Positions 25,729-38,285 of a stretch of DNA of 64,000 bases are shown piece by piece. Positions within the stretch are counted from its first letter, which is position 1; each line of letters opens with the position of its first letter. Source of the stretch: Dimorphilus gyrociliatus (taxonomy: Eukaryota > Annelida > Polychaeta > Dinophilidae); the NCBI GenBank assembly GCA_904063045.1, contig CAJFCJ010000007.1, forward strand, positions 154,109 through 218,108. The letters run 5' to 3'. A model generated the notes under the pieces. It saw only the letters and a program-made list of their open reading frames with translations. It made no database searches and was not told the origin of the DNA. A program made the translations under genes and the position numbers.

Positions 25729-26034
25729 TTAAGCTTGTGCAGGACAAAACGTCTCTCTCCATTGATCATTCTTTTTTTTGTTCTGAGAAAAAAATTCAAT
25801 ATATAGATCAGTCAATTTGCCTAGCACCCGGGTTAGATTATTAGAATGGAAGCTTGCTAATAATAACTCCAATAAATTATTCAAAGCAATTGCAAATATT
25901 CCATTGTTCAACGCTTGGCCGTCTTAGAAACGTTTTTTTTTTCTCCACACATTATTACTTTCAATGAAATACTTCGATTTCCGGCTGCCAGACGGGATAA
26001 TGGCTGTTTTGTCAAGTTGTAGTGTCGTGTTCAT
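25729..26034 (-). CDS. Small alpha-helical protein of unknown function, two exons
   Basis: Exons 25959-26034 and 25729-25922 join in phase (76 + 194 nt = 90 codons) to give an 89-residue protein. The start ATG at 26034 follows an in-frame TGA, so the N-terminus is fixed if the frame is right. The N-terminus (MNTTLQLDKTAIIPSG) is polar. The middle, from about residue 27, is rich in regularly spaced Leu/Ile/Phe (for example LNNLLELLLASF) and looks like amphipathic helices; no signal peptide is seen. The intron is only 36 nt, with a GTAATA donor and a CTAAG acceptor. A minus-strand AATAAA at 25714-25719 follows the TAA stop within about 15 nt, which supports this strand. I do not recognise the family. 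A weaker antisense exon candidate overlaps it. Confidence 0.55.
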
Positions 26035-27324
26035 TCATCTTATTCCTATCGCCTATGTTTTTCTCCGAAATCGAATAGTATTAAATCTCTATAGTGCATA
26101 AAGACGGACGTAATAGAAGACAACTGCAATCTACTGCAATGTATTAAGGGGCTAAGAGTATTACGTGCGTCTTCTGGGCAGCCTTTTAAAGTGCGTATTT
26201 AATACTTACTTAAAATAGCTTCAGTTTTATAAATAATGTATACTTCCGTCTGTAGGTTTTAATTGTTCTCGTGATTTTAGTTATTTGTTATATGAGAAAT
26301 TTAAACATTAAACTCGATTATTAAAATAATTTCCAGTTTAAAAAAGACTATGCATTCTTTATATTCGAACAGTCGCTTTAAGGGATTTTATTAGACAACT
26401 ACTTCCTTTAAACGAGAAAAAGGTGTATTTTGCGAGCGTGTACTTGTTTATAAGTGAATGAACTATGTATAGCGAGAGACAAGATATTTAAAATAGAAAA
26501 GCTTAAAAGACAAAATAATAGGTGGGAAAAAAAAAAGAGAGCTAAAATATATTTCTTTACAGTGCATTATATGCACGCAAGTTTGGTAGAATAATCACAG
26601 TTCATCCTTCCTTCCTCTATTTAACTTTGTTCTTAAACCCTGTACAAAAAAATCCCATTCACACTACCGTATCCAAACGTGTAATAGACCAATCAATATA
26701 ACTTGTTAAAAAAAAAATTACTACCCCGCATGTTTATGGTCTACCGAATCAAAATCGACTATGTAACCAATGTGAATGAGCCGACTAACGAATCGGAATG
26801 AATTGCCTGTAGATTACATCATTTCCCTTCGTTTTTCCAAGATATTTTCTCCGAATGCAATTCGTAAATATTTCTAGTAAATAAAAAGAGAAATAACAAA
26901 GAAAACATCCCTTTATAATTTACCTGCATAAGCGAATAATTTAGTCTATTTGATGTTTAGCTTTTAGATTTTTTTTCCTCACAACAAATGCACACTTTGC
27001 AATATTTAGTTTTCAAATATTAATTTATATCTTACCTATATAAAATAAAGAGTTCATTAGCTCTTAGCTTTTTATACTTGTTGTGAAAATTGACAGAGAG
27101 AAACCATATTTTATTGATAATATTCTATAAAATATCTAAATTTAATATGTAATATCTTAAAATAAATTCATAAGTGATGTTATATTTAATAAACCGCACC
27201 CATTGTTTACAAATTTCACAATTTAATACAAGATGACTCAACTGTTATTGTCTTATTTAAAATTAATGGGATTTATTCTATATATTGTAGTCATGATAAC
27301 TTATCTATTGATAATTCATAACAG
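26035..27324. other. Spacer with a 15-bp inverted repeat; likely holds missing 5' sequence
   Basis: No exon could be placed with confidence. It probably contains upstream sequence of the LDLa gene. An ATG frame at 27232 encodes a strongly hydrophobic stretch (MTQLLLSYLKLMGFILYI) like a signal peptide, directly before the first LDLa exon, but it is out of frame and no donor of the right phase was found. Confidence 0.4.
26101..26173. repeat. Near-perfect 15-bp inverted repeat with 43-nt spacer
   Basis: AAGACGGACGTAATA at 26101-26115 pairs with TATTACGTGCGTCTT at 26159-26173, 14 of 15 positions matching with one G/G mismatch. The spacer carries two copies of CTGCAAT, 10 nt apart. The arm shares GACGTAAT with the inverted repeat at 3375-3440, whose spacer is nearly the same length (44 nt). 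It could be paired bZIP sites or a roughly 73-nt hairpin RNA. Confidence 0.6.
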
Positions 27325-30300
27325 CTCCGAGATGCGAGAAAGATCAAATTGAATGTCCGACAAGCGATGGCAGAAAGAGTTGCTATCCGAATCCCGACGG
27401 AAAAGGATGCCGTACGTATACAATTTACATATATTTGAATAATATTGCCAAAGAAAAGGTTATTTTATAAAAAGAGATAAGAAATAATAAGAAAATTTTG
27501 TTCTTACTTTAATTACAAAATCTTATAAATTATATTAAATCGTATTTATCTGTTAAAGAAAGAAAAAACACTCTCTTTTGTGATTAATTATCTGAAACAG
27601 CAAAAGGAAATATTGGCTCAAAAATGATTTCTGTTTTCTTTTTCTTACCATTAAAAGGAGCGCTGCACGCACAGATGCATTTGCAACGAAATTTATTGAT
27701 TGCTTTTACTAAAAATGTGTAACTGGGAACTTAATAATGGGTCTTTAATTATCTTATATTTATGCAAATGCAGATAAATATCTATCATATTTGCTTTGTA
27801 GTCTAAAACTATTTCCGTATAGGCTATAACCAAAATTTTTCAAGCTTCAAATATCTTCACTTCCTTTAATTTTCCTTTATTACCGATTATACATGTTTAA
27901 GAATATATATATATATATATATATATATACAGTATATACAGTATATACTTTTTATATATGCTAATTCATGCCAATGACTTTAAATCCACGTATGCAGTAT
28001 TATTCACGGCATATTATTCTATATGTATTGCATGGTCTTATACTAGTTTTTGGAAAGAAAGAGAATTCATCGATTATACTTTAGCCTAACAAATATGTGG
28101 CGTTACTGTATTATTATCCATTATTGTCGTGAATAAGGAACGGGAATTTCTTTCTATCACCTCTTCTCCTTCTCTCTCTCTCTCTTCCCTATTTGTGTGT
28201 CCTCCCTTTCTCAACGTTTCTTTCGGTTTTTTATAACTCTCTCCCTAATATGCATACCCTCTTATTCCTTTCTTTCATTACTTTACTTCCCTGGAGTAAA
28301 ATTCGTTGACTTCTGTGTAATTTACTCCTCTATCTACCTACTTCAATTATTTGATATTGTAAGAAAGAGAAGACAAAGGAAATAAATTATAGTAGACATT
28401 AATTTCGTTACAGATAGAATAATTCTCTGTATGAGTTTGAAGGTTTAATTAAATCAGAATACTGCTTTAAACTTCTGCGAGGATAATTAATGTTAAAATA
28501 TAAATGCAGTAAGCCTTTTAAAGAATATATGAATAGACTATGTACTGTAGATATACATATATAGATATATATGAGATGTATATATCTCAGCATATATACG
28601 AAACAACCTATACAATAGTATATATATAGAGAGGGAGAAAGTAGAAAGATAATACAGACAAAGAGAAGAATGACCTAACAGCGTTTCTATCTTAGTAGAA
28701 TAATGTAAACATTACAGATACTATATGTATTTTTCAGGGATGTAATTGCGTTAGCAATAATAAATGATAGAGATAGTGTTTTAATCTACGCTTTTGGCTT
28801 AATTAGCTAATTATTTTGTAAAGGCGGGATACTAAGCTCTTATTATCATAGTATTTTGACAATTTCCTGAAGAAATCATGTAAAAAGAAGAAAATCTAGA
28901 CAGCTACTTACTTATTTTCGTCTGGTAATACATTTTGCGTCAATGTCTTTAAAATTTATCATTACGTGTTTACAAGGACATTGAATGATTTTTTTTCCTT
29001 CGCTTTTCCATTTATCTTTTTCCTTTTCCTTATCCTCTGTCTCTCCCCTATCTATCTTTTTTTCTTCTTTTCTATCTCCATTTGGATAGTCCTAATGTAC
29101 ATCACTGGTATCATCTGTGAAATAGAGTGTAATGTTTCCCTTAGGAACTATGTAGTCAAATCTTTATTCTGCCGTATATATTGAAATTAACCTACTTTTT
29201 ATACCAAATTCCTCGAGGAATGATTCTATATTTAAACGTATAAGGAATAAAATTTTCTATTAGTCTGTATGACACAAATTTTTTGAAAACTGTACGCTAG
29301 CTTTGTGTAGTGAGATAATAAAAAAACAAGTAATACAAATTAATCATGTGACCTTTTGGTTTGTTTTCAAATATCAAGTTATCAATTATAAGAAAGTGAT
29401 TATTATATTCTCTGAAAATAAACGATATAATATCACTCAAGAGAAAGGACGGAATTTTTAATCTTTTTATTTACCTAAGGGAAATATGTACATTGAACTT
29501 AACAGTCAACTATTGAAATTTATTAACCTTTACAATATAATGACTATACGCTTTTATATATTTTAAAAACTGCTATATCTTGCCTATTATTATACTGTAA
29601 TCATTTGACTCCTATTCTTTTTCCTTGTCTCACAATGCATTTTTCTTCTTTTTCAATTCCACTCTACAATAGGAGAAAGATTCTTAAGCAATCGACCTTG
29701 TAAACAAAGAGTAATGATAATGGTAATAGCTATGTAGAACTCAAAAATTGATACTCTTTTTGTTCTGAAAGCATAAATTATAAATTGATTTCTTTAAATA
29801 TCAAATGTGTTTTAACATTCTCGTCTGATATCAGTGTTGATTTTTCAAATTGTAAGAAAACAGAGGGAAAGATGATTTACAGGTGAAATAGAGAAAAGTC
29901 CTCTTTCAATATTGATTTCTTTTTCATAGTGGGAAAGAAGTCTCTATTAGGAGCTTCTTGTTGAAGGCGTTACCTTCCTATACAAACACTTTTTCTTTGG
30001 CAATTTAATCAAGCGGAATCTTTTGATTAGAATAGTCTATCCTTTATACAAATTCCTTGCGTGTAATGGCTAAATCAGTGTCGTTTTTTCTTCCTTTTTT
30101 TCATTTGAAAAAAAAAAACAGCAAACATAACTTGTCCTGCTCACGTTCCATTCCACTGCAAAACTCAGTCTTATTGCTTCTCTCAAAATCAAAAATGTGA
30201 CGGAACAACCGATTGCCCCGATAAACTAGACGAAAGCAATTGCCCAACTACGGCCCTGTCGTCGAAGGACATAAAGTTAATAATAGCTTTGCCTCTGACT

Positions 30301-33300
30301 GGAATTCTGCTGATCGTCTATTTGGTAGTAATAATTAAATGTTGGAGGCATAGGAAGCGATTAAGAAGCCGATCCGACGAAGAAATTGGCAATAGAACAG
30401 AACTTCGAAGAGTAAATAGGAAAGAGTCAGAATCGACTTATGCACGGGTTCCCAGCATTCACGCCAATGGTAGCGTTCGATCAGAAAATGGTAGCGTTCA
30501 CCGGGAAGGAAGTGTTGGTAAGTAATTCTAATAGCTATTATAGAGGATATCAGCGTTGCGTGTGATTTAGAAATCATTGCCAAGTTTTATGTCCATGTGA
30601 AACAAAATTCCATATATACTTTAGCTTATATCAAAGACTTAACAACTTAAAACAAATCAATAAGTTTTACTTCTTCCTTTATTCAAATTTCACATTTTCT
30701 CCCAAAGTTTTTGTAGATGTTTTATTTATTTGTACTTCCATTTTATCTTTTTATTTTACATATAAAAATAGTAAAGCGCCTTTTACAGTACGGTAAACAG
30801 TAACAATTACGTAAAGATTCGTATAGGGAATAGAAACCAACATTCTTAAAGTCTGCAATCGATACTTCCTATTTTCTTCTTAATATTCATTATATTTACT
30901 CAACAAACAAAACCGTTAACTTCTTAATCTTCTGGATGGATCTCCTTCACTTTTTGTTTGAACAAATCATTTAGCAAATACATCTTCAGCCTTCTGTAGT
31001 AGATTCATGAAACATTCCTAACAATGATGTTCCCTTCCTTTTTTATAAGATGATTCAAATGAAAGATTCCTAGTTTAGTTGGACAATAGATAAGGAAAAA
31101 GTATAAAATATTTAACAAAAGGATCATAAATTGTATGAAAACGATCAAAAGCGTTATATTATTGAAGTTGTTTTTGAATAAAGAGAAATTAGAGCAATTA
31201 ACATATTAAATGTAGCTTTTTGACGTAAAGCGTCCCTAATCTGTAAATGTTAAGGTTTGTAAATATAATCTATCAATACATTGTTAACATGAAAATTGTT
31301 AAGTTAATAAAAAGATATACGACGCTAAACTGAACGGGTCAGTGAACAATTTAATAACAAGTAATTTAGCTGATAACCAAAACTGGAATAGTTCATCAAT
31401 ATATTTTTACAATAGAACTAAAAATATTCTACAATTTATTACTTTTTTTACCCTTTTTAATATAATTTATATCATTGAACAGGCTCGCAACCGGATAGCG
31501 CTAGAGCTAGAGCAGATTCGATTGTATCCGGTATACTAAGAAGCCGCGAAAACTCAATCAATACGCTCGGAATTCCCGGAGTCCTAAGTCGTGAACCAAG
31601 TCACGTGACACTAGGTGTACCGAGCCGTCAAGGGACTTTTAAACTTCGCCGAAGCTTTGAGAGTATTCCAGAAAGCGTTAGGCGAAGTGTTTCCAGGGAA
31701 AGTTTAGGAGGTGTTGGAGAACATGCTCATACCTCGCAGAATAATGATGGAAGTGAAAGGCGAGAGAGGACCGGTAATGGTCGGCCGGCTCCGCCAACAT
31801 ACGAAGAGGCAATTGCCGAAGGGACTTTTGAATCGGACGAAGAAGCCGATGCTGACGATGAAAACGACGAGAGGCAGGTAAATACGAGGTTTCTTTATAA
31901 CATTAGTATCTTAGAAAGTTAACCAGTTAAATTCGGTTCACACATTGACGTATGCAAATAAGGCGCCTAATTTTATCTAAAAATAGCAATAAAAAAAAGA
32001 ACATGGAAACTAACTTTACAATTTTATTGAAAAAACTGGAAAACGGGAATGTAAATACAAAATTAATAAAAGTTCCGCTGTAAAAAAATCCAATTCATAG
32101 AATATTAAAAAACCTCTCTCTTCCTTCAAATCGATTTAAAAATGGAAATTGATTAAAAAACAGTTGTAGGAAAGAAAGAAAAGTTAAAAATAATTTTTTT
32201 TCTCAACTCCTTCCTCTCTAAGAGAGAAAACAAATTTATTCAAAGAGAAGTAGCCCGAGGCTGAAGGACTTTGACAAGATCATGCTTAAGAACGTGCTTA
32301 AGCAGTACATTTCTTTTCGGATATGCAAGGCTAAACTTATTTCCCAAGCCCACTTTAAACGAATACGACTAATAAGAGTGTTACCTCAGCTCTGTTTTCA
32401 TTCTCGTCTTTCCATATAAAATTGCAAATTTCCAGTATTTTTTTTTATTCACTCTTATTTAATTGATGCATTAATTCAATAACAATGCAAACAATATACT
32501 TGGTGGGAATTATGAAATATTTATACATCGTTTACACATGTAGAAGTGTGCAATAGACCGTTTTTTTATTATATTTAAGTCATATTTCACTGAATTTCTT
32601 TCCAGCTTCTAATTATTTATTAATTTTCAGGATATAGCATTATATTCATAATTTGCATTATGCTTTTGTATATATTTATATAAAAATTTTTTAATGTTCT
32701 GCTATGTGATTAATCGACATTTATAATTAATTCTTTTTCTCCTTTATTTATTTAGGATTCCGAGGCCAAGTCCGAAGATGGTGCTAGTGAAAATAAAAAG
32801 TCCAAACTTAAGCGAACCCTCTCCAAAAAACTGCAGAAAAAATTTCAAAACTATGTCGTTTGTATGAAGGTAAACAACCTGCACCGAGAAGATGAATCCA
32901 AACAAACAAAAACCACCAAATATTTTAAAAAAATCCACTTTAACGAAACAACCAACAAATCAACAACCACAAAAAAACCATCGAAACCGATATTTTGCTC
33001 TTTCTGTCTCTTTTTTTTCTCTCTCTATCTCTCTCTGTCTCTTCACGCAATCTTCTTTCCGCTCAAACGAAAAATATTCGCCACGTTTTTTTCTCTTCTC
33101 GTTATCCGTCGAAACAGAGAAATTAACGATTTTTTTTTCTTCATTTTTTCCATCATATTTTCCTGCAAAATCTCTACTTCCTCGAGGGTAAGTTTCATTT
33201 AATCTTTATATATATATATATTCGCATGCGCCACATATATATATATATTTATATTTAGACGTATACGTCGAGTTATAAATAGATATTATGAATGTACAGT

Positions 33301-36138
33301 ATAATTTATAGTCAAAAGCGAATTATAATCAGAAATATCCTTAAAATAGTTCGCATATGAATATTTTAACTAATGAAACGGATGAATTGTGATAAAGTAC
33401 AAATCTGTTTGTCAATTTGAAAATGATAATGTGTTATACAGCAAGGCCATTGTTATATATTTGTAAAGTACACGCAATAGAAACCTAGGTTACGTTATTA
33501 ACTTTATATTGGTATAAGATAACTAATAATATCATTCATAGAGTCATACTTTTTGTAAATAGTGCAACTAATATTTTAAGTCTAGTTAAATCTAACTTAT
33601 TTATCATGATACTAATTAATTAAACAGTGTATAATTATTTCTTAAAACGCTCCCCTTGCCTTTAACACCTTAAAGACTTCTTAAAAAGCAAATTATCAAG
33701 TGCATTATGCTTGGTTCTATCGAGTCCTTTCTTATGGACTGTAAAACATAGAGAGAGATATAATATACACTTGCACTCTCTCACGTACAAATGTATTAAA
33801 ATAGGTTTCCTTACTTCACCTTCATCTTAGAGGTGAAGTTGGAATATCGCACTCGAAATTTTCGGTTTTTACCGGAAAACCTCTTTATTTATAGATAATT
33901 AAAAGTATTTAAGTAAATTTTTAGCAACGTAAGCAAGATCTTAGTCATAAATTAATATTAGTTGTATTTATTTGCTGCATAGAATAGATAAAATGAATAC
34001 AAAGAAAGAGAAAGTTTCTCCCTATTTTTACAATTAAAGTAACAAAGGAAAAAGCTAAATTTTATAAATGACTGTAAGCCTACGTTTTTTTAAGCTAATA
34101 CAACGGACAGAAAAATAATCATGAGAAAAGAAAGGAATATCTTAAGACTTAACTGGGTATTTTCCATAAAAGCCGTTCCAAACAATAAATAACAGTGGAT
34201 TTGTCAATAAAATAGCTTTATTTCTTAGACAGTTTCCATGGAGTTTACAAGAAATACTATAGAAACAGAAAGACATCATTTATCAATCAAATAGAGGGGG
34301 AGGGACGGGAGGGGGGAAAGCTACAAAAGATACTAGATTCTAGACAGTTTTAATTCCGTACTCGGACAGTAAACGATCGTAAATTCTATGTTTCCTCTCT
34401 ATTCCATTCTTATCCGTTTCTAATTTTATATTAGAAACAACTCAGAAGATGAATAAAATTGCTATATAATATACAAGTAAATGATGATAATGATTCTGGA
34501 ATAACAATAGGTTATTATTCACACGTCACCTTACTTATTAGATTTGTTATGACAAGGTTTTGTACTACATAAAATTCTACTAGTAGCTTCCCTTCCCTTT
34601 TTTTTTTGCCTTTTACAATCCCAGTAGCATTGTTCTTATCGACTATCACTTTTCTAATATTGATAATATTAGCTAAAAGCAGGATATTTACTATACAAAC
34701 AGCTTTATACATATTCTATAAATAATTATAAGTCTATAGACAGTGCGATAATATAGTATTGATAATAATATAGGAATAAAATAAGTAAGACCTCCATAAA
34801 ACCGAGACGATGATAAAGTAAAATAAGTAGTTAGGCGGTTACCTAATTGAGCTAAAAGCTTTTCATTTTAACCATAAATTTTCCAAGAACGCTCCTTCAT
34901 GATATCTTTTTTTGAAACAGATAATTGAACTTTAAAAGGGTAAAAAAAAGGGAGGTTTTTTTGCACCAAATAATACTATCATTCCAAAAGGCTTTTAAGC
35001 TTAATTGACTACAGCTCAAAATCCGGCTGAGACGTAAATGTTTACTCATTAATATTCACGGCAGGATATCTTTTGCAGAAAATTTGAGAAGAGTAATCTT
35101 AATTAAACGCATCTCAGCTTAAAATGGTCTAATTAGTTGCATAATTGTTTTAATAATCATAGATGTAAAGTAAAGAAAAATAGTTAAATTCCACTTTTTG
35201 TACTCTACTAATCTGTTAATCTGGAATATATATTAAGGAATTATTTAGTAAAAAGCTATAAATACGGAAACGTGAGCGTACATGCATAAAATAAACTATA
35301 GTATGAATTATAAATAGCACATCCATTATACATATTGCAGCTAGGGTAACGCAAATACAACATATAGAAATATATATCACGAACATCGAAATCCGATAAC
35401 TTATTTGCATATAGGACTAATCTAATCAAATTTCAATTTTTCTCACAGTTTGAGAGACTTCTCTCTTTTTCAAGTAAGAGAAAAATCAATGGATTAATCA
35501 AGCCGAAGATGTTCTAAAAAAAGACTCTAACGACCGGACGCCTTTAGGGTTACTTCCGGCCGACAGAAGAAATATTTTAGTGGTCAAACAAGATCTGGAA
35601 ATGTTCCTTCTATTTTTTTTATTGCTAAAATAAAAAAATTGTAATGGAAATAAATAATTTACATGGAAAATTGTCTTTTTTCTATATTTTTATTGTTATC
35701 CAAAGTTTATATCAATTTACTCAAGAAGCGCCTTATTGCATATTAATTAATTGTGTAATTGAAGTTCTACTGATTCAATTATATATTTATGCTAATATGT
35801 TTAATACTGAATAAACAGGGATCAATGGAAGAAGACGAGGTAGACATGCAGAACGAAGCGTCTCTCTATGCAGATATAATGGGACTACACAAATCCTCAA
35901 GCGTCAATTCCTTAGGTAGACAATATCTCTTTAAAAAGATACATATGTATTTTACACAATTCTTTGTTAATTTAAATAAATAGGTGGAGTAGCTGCACGA
36001 GCGGCCGCAACAGGCATGATTCCAGGGCCAACATCTGGAAAGCGAAAGAGGAGGAAAAATCCACTTTTGGGTTTGGACTTCGGAACTGGAAATTATACAT
36101 CGACTAGCTCAGATTATGATTCTGATAGTTCTTATTAA
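27325..36138 (+). CDS. LDL-receptor class A, single-pass membrane protein with a PPxY tail (5' end missing)
   Basis: Six exons join in phase: 27325-27411, 30122-30517, 31483-31877, 32756-32869, 35819-35915, 35984-36138, giving about 413 residues plus an unfound N-terminus. The first exon has four cysteines (PRCEKDQIEC to DGKGC). The second holds a complete six-cysteine LDLa module ending CDGTTDCPDKLDESNC, with the acidic calcium-cage residues, then a transmembrane helix (LIIALPLTGILLIVYLVVII) and a basic stop-transfer patch (KCWRHRKRLRSR). The cytoplasmic tail is Ser/Arg-rich and carries PPTYEEA, a PPxY motif that binds WW domains of NEDD4-type ubiquitin ligases, then an acidic run, a Lys-rich segment, a KRKRRK patch and an acidic Ser-rich end. 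The layout recalls LDLRAD3 or LDLRAD4/PMEPA1 proteins, but orthology is not shown. No signal peptide exon was identified, although the topology requires one. Four introns are long (0.9-2.9 kb) and the last is 68 nt. Confidence 0.75.
27412..30121. other. Intron of the LDLa gene
   Basis: This 2.7-kb intron has no recognised exon. It holds a (TA)n run with two TATACAGTATA palindromes at 27926-27945 and a (TC)n run near 28165-28186. Open frames inside it have AT-driven hydrophobic composition. Confidence 0.55.
32870..35818. other. Intron of the LDLa gene
   Basis: This 2.9-kb intron contains (TA)n runs near 33208 and 33237 flanking CGCATGCG, and an ETS-type ACTTCCGG at about 35551. No further exon was recognised. 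The overlapping open frames at 32864-33202 read through the donor at 32870 into pyrimidine-rich sequence and are not considered coding. Confidence 0.5.
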
Positions 36139-38285
36139 GAAGAGAAAGAAATTTAAAAGGCCTAAACTTTCGTCAACTGTTCTTCGAATGTCTTCTGACC
36201 AAATTGTGAAAAAATGTTTTTTTTTTTCTCAAAAAATTTGTTTGATAAAAAGTAATAAGGTGAATAGCAACAAAACTTTTACTTGATTGCTGTGGTTTTT
36301 TTAAAACTTGGAGTTCTCTGGGAAGTTCCTTCAGATGGCGCTATTCGTAAACTTTCTGGACGTCAACCAAAGTACACAAAATTATTTTCAATAACTATCC
36401 AGTTTATTCTCTCTCTCTCGATGTATATGTATGTATATACATACATACATATATATATAATATATATATATGTATCTACACAATGCATACCTCAGCCGAT
36501 AAACAAAACCCAGTAACAGCCAATACCAAGTTCTAAATATGGATCATAATCAATGGAGATATTTAAAAAAAAACACACACACAAATTAACTCTTATCTTA
36601 TACTTTCAATTATTTCTTTTTTTTGCCTTCTTTCAAAACAAAAGTGTATAAGAAAAAAAAAGACAGACTTTTTCTCATCATCCTACTGCAAAAAAGACTA
36701 CGCAAAAAAAACCTACAAAACCTTTTTTTTTTTAAAAAAACAAACTTAACTTCATCTGCAATTCTTGGAGAAAACAATTTTTTAGCTACAAAAAAAATAT
36801 ATACAATAGCAAAATATGAAGAAAAAAAACTACAAAAATACCGAACTACTTTGAATATTTTACCATAAACTGTGTTAGCAAACTATAACAAAAAAATGCT
36901 TCGAATAATCAAAATTTCTCGATCTTGTGCATAAGAAAGATAATGTTTATAAGCAAGCAAACAAAAATAACAAAGAATATAACAGGAAGATAGCAAAAAC
37001 ATATTTCTTTAACTCCTATTGAATTACTATCGTCTTTTTTTGCTTTTGTTTCTGGAATTACAATTACTTTAATCTCTCTTCTCAAAAAATATAAAATTTT
37101 TTCTTCCCCTCCCCTTCCTCTCAAAAAATATTATCTCCTCCTCCTCCTCCTCCTCCTCCTCCTACTTCTCCTCTTCTTCTTCTTCGTCTACATCTCCTTT
37201 TATTCTTCTTCTTCTTCTTCATCTTCTTCTTCTACTTCCGTAAACGAAAAGGACAAACATGTTTTAATATTTTAGCAATACTATTAATTATAATTATACT
37301 TGTTTAGTTACATTAATTTCTCTAAGTATTATTTCAATTTTCTTTCTCTATATGTTTGCTTAAGAAAGAATGTTAACAGAAAAAAATCTGTATCAACATC
37401 TTCTATATAAGAAACAGGAACATCAGAAGAAGTTAACAAAATGTAAAGAAACTGTGTTAACACTTTTTTTCTGTTAATTTATCAAGTTTGTTAAACTTAG
37501 AAGTATGTGAATACGATACTTTTGAAATGATTGCAAATGAAAGAGAGGGAGAGAGAGAGAGAGCGAGATAGGAAGGAAGAAAGAAAGAAAGAAAGAAAGA
37601 AAGAGATATTGAAAAGACAAAACAGAAAGATGCCAAGAGAAAGAAAGATAGTAAATAAAAAAAATGTACAAGGAACTAGTACAAATATATGTGAATGAAA
37701 GACACGTATTGTTTGCTGTATATATAACAAACTTGCATTGTTATTGTTGGTGAGGATATATACAGTTATAATATATATTGATTAGGAAATCTTAAAATGT
37801 GAAAAAAGTAACCTAAAGAAAATGCTCTTACTGTGTATATTGTATATTCGAGTGGAAACATTTTCCGTATAAAAAAAAGACAGACTGCTTAAATTTTTTG
37901 CTTTACTGCAAAAAAACAAAAAAAAACAAAAAAAATGACAAACATTAAACAGTTATGACAAAAATATGAAAATTATCGTGATTATGATTATTATATATGT
38001 ATTTTAAGAAGAAAAGAAAATCAAAATACGTTTTTGTTATGGCGAGAAATACATAGATGCTCAAACAATGCACATATTAAAAAAAATTATAACTGTGTGT
38101 TTCAATTATCCGTATTACACTCATATTATATGCTTAGCTTTTTGCAATTTTATCTATATGTACTATATATATATAGTATATATATTTAGAAATGTACTAA
38201 AAAACTACTACCATCCCTTACAAGGCTTCCAAGTATCAACAACATCTTCTCCTAATTAGAGGAAAAGAAACTTATTATTAATCTG
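36139..38285. other. Intergenic stretch with microsatellites and a CTCF-like core
   Basis: AGATGGCGCTA at 36333-36343 resembles a CTCF/YY1-type core, 0.2 kb after the stop codon of the LDLa gene. Below it are poly-A-rich sequence, a (TCC)n run at about 37132-37163 passing into (TTC)n, and an (AAAG)n run at about 37577-37603. No gene is supported; it must include the 3' UTRs of the two convergent neighbours. Confidence 0.55.

Noticed and set aside
25983-26105. Plus-strand frame starting MAVLSSCSVVFIHLIPIA as a signal peptide
   Set aside because: It is largely antisense to exon 1 of the better-supported 89-residue gene, and no convincing donor follows in the needed phase.
27232-27357. Hydrophobic ATG frame as signal-peptide exon of the LDLa gene
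   Set aside because: It is one base out of frame with the LDLa exon, and its GT dinucleotides fall in the wrong phase for the acceptor at 27324. AT-rich DNA often encodes hydrophobic runs by chance.
32864-33202. Extension of the LDLa exon into the 112-codon frame
   Set aside because: It reads past a good donor (ATGAAG|GTAAAC) at 32870, whose phase fits the exon at 35819; the extension is low complexity.
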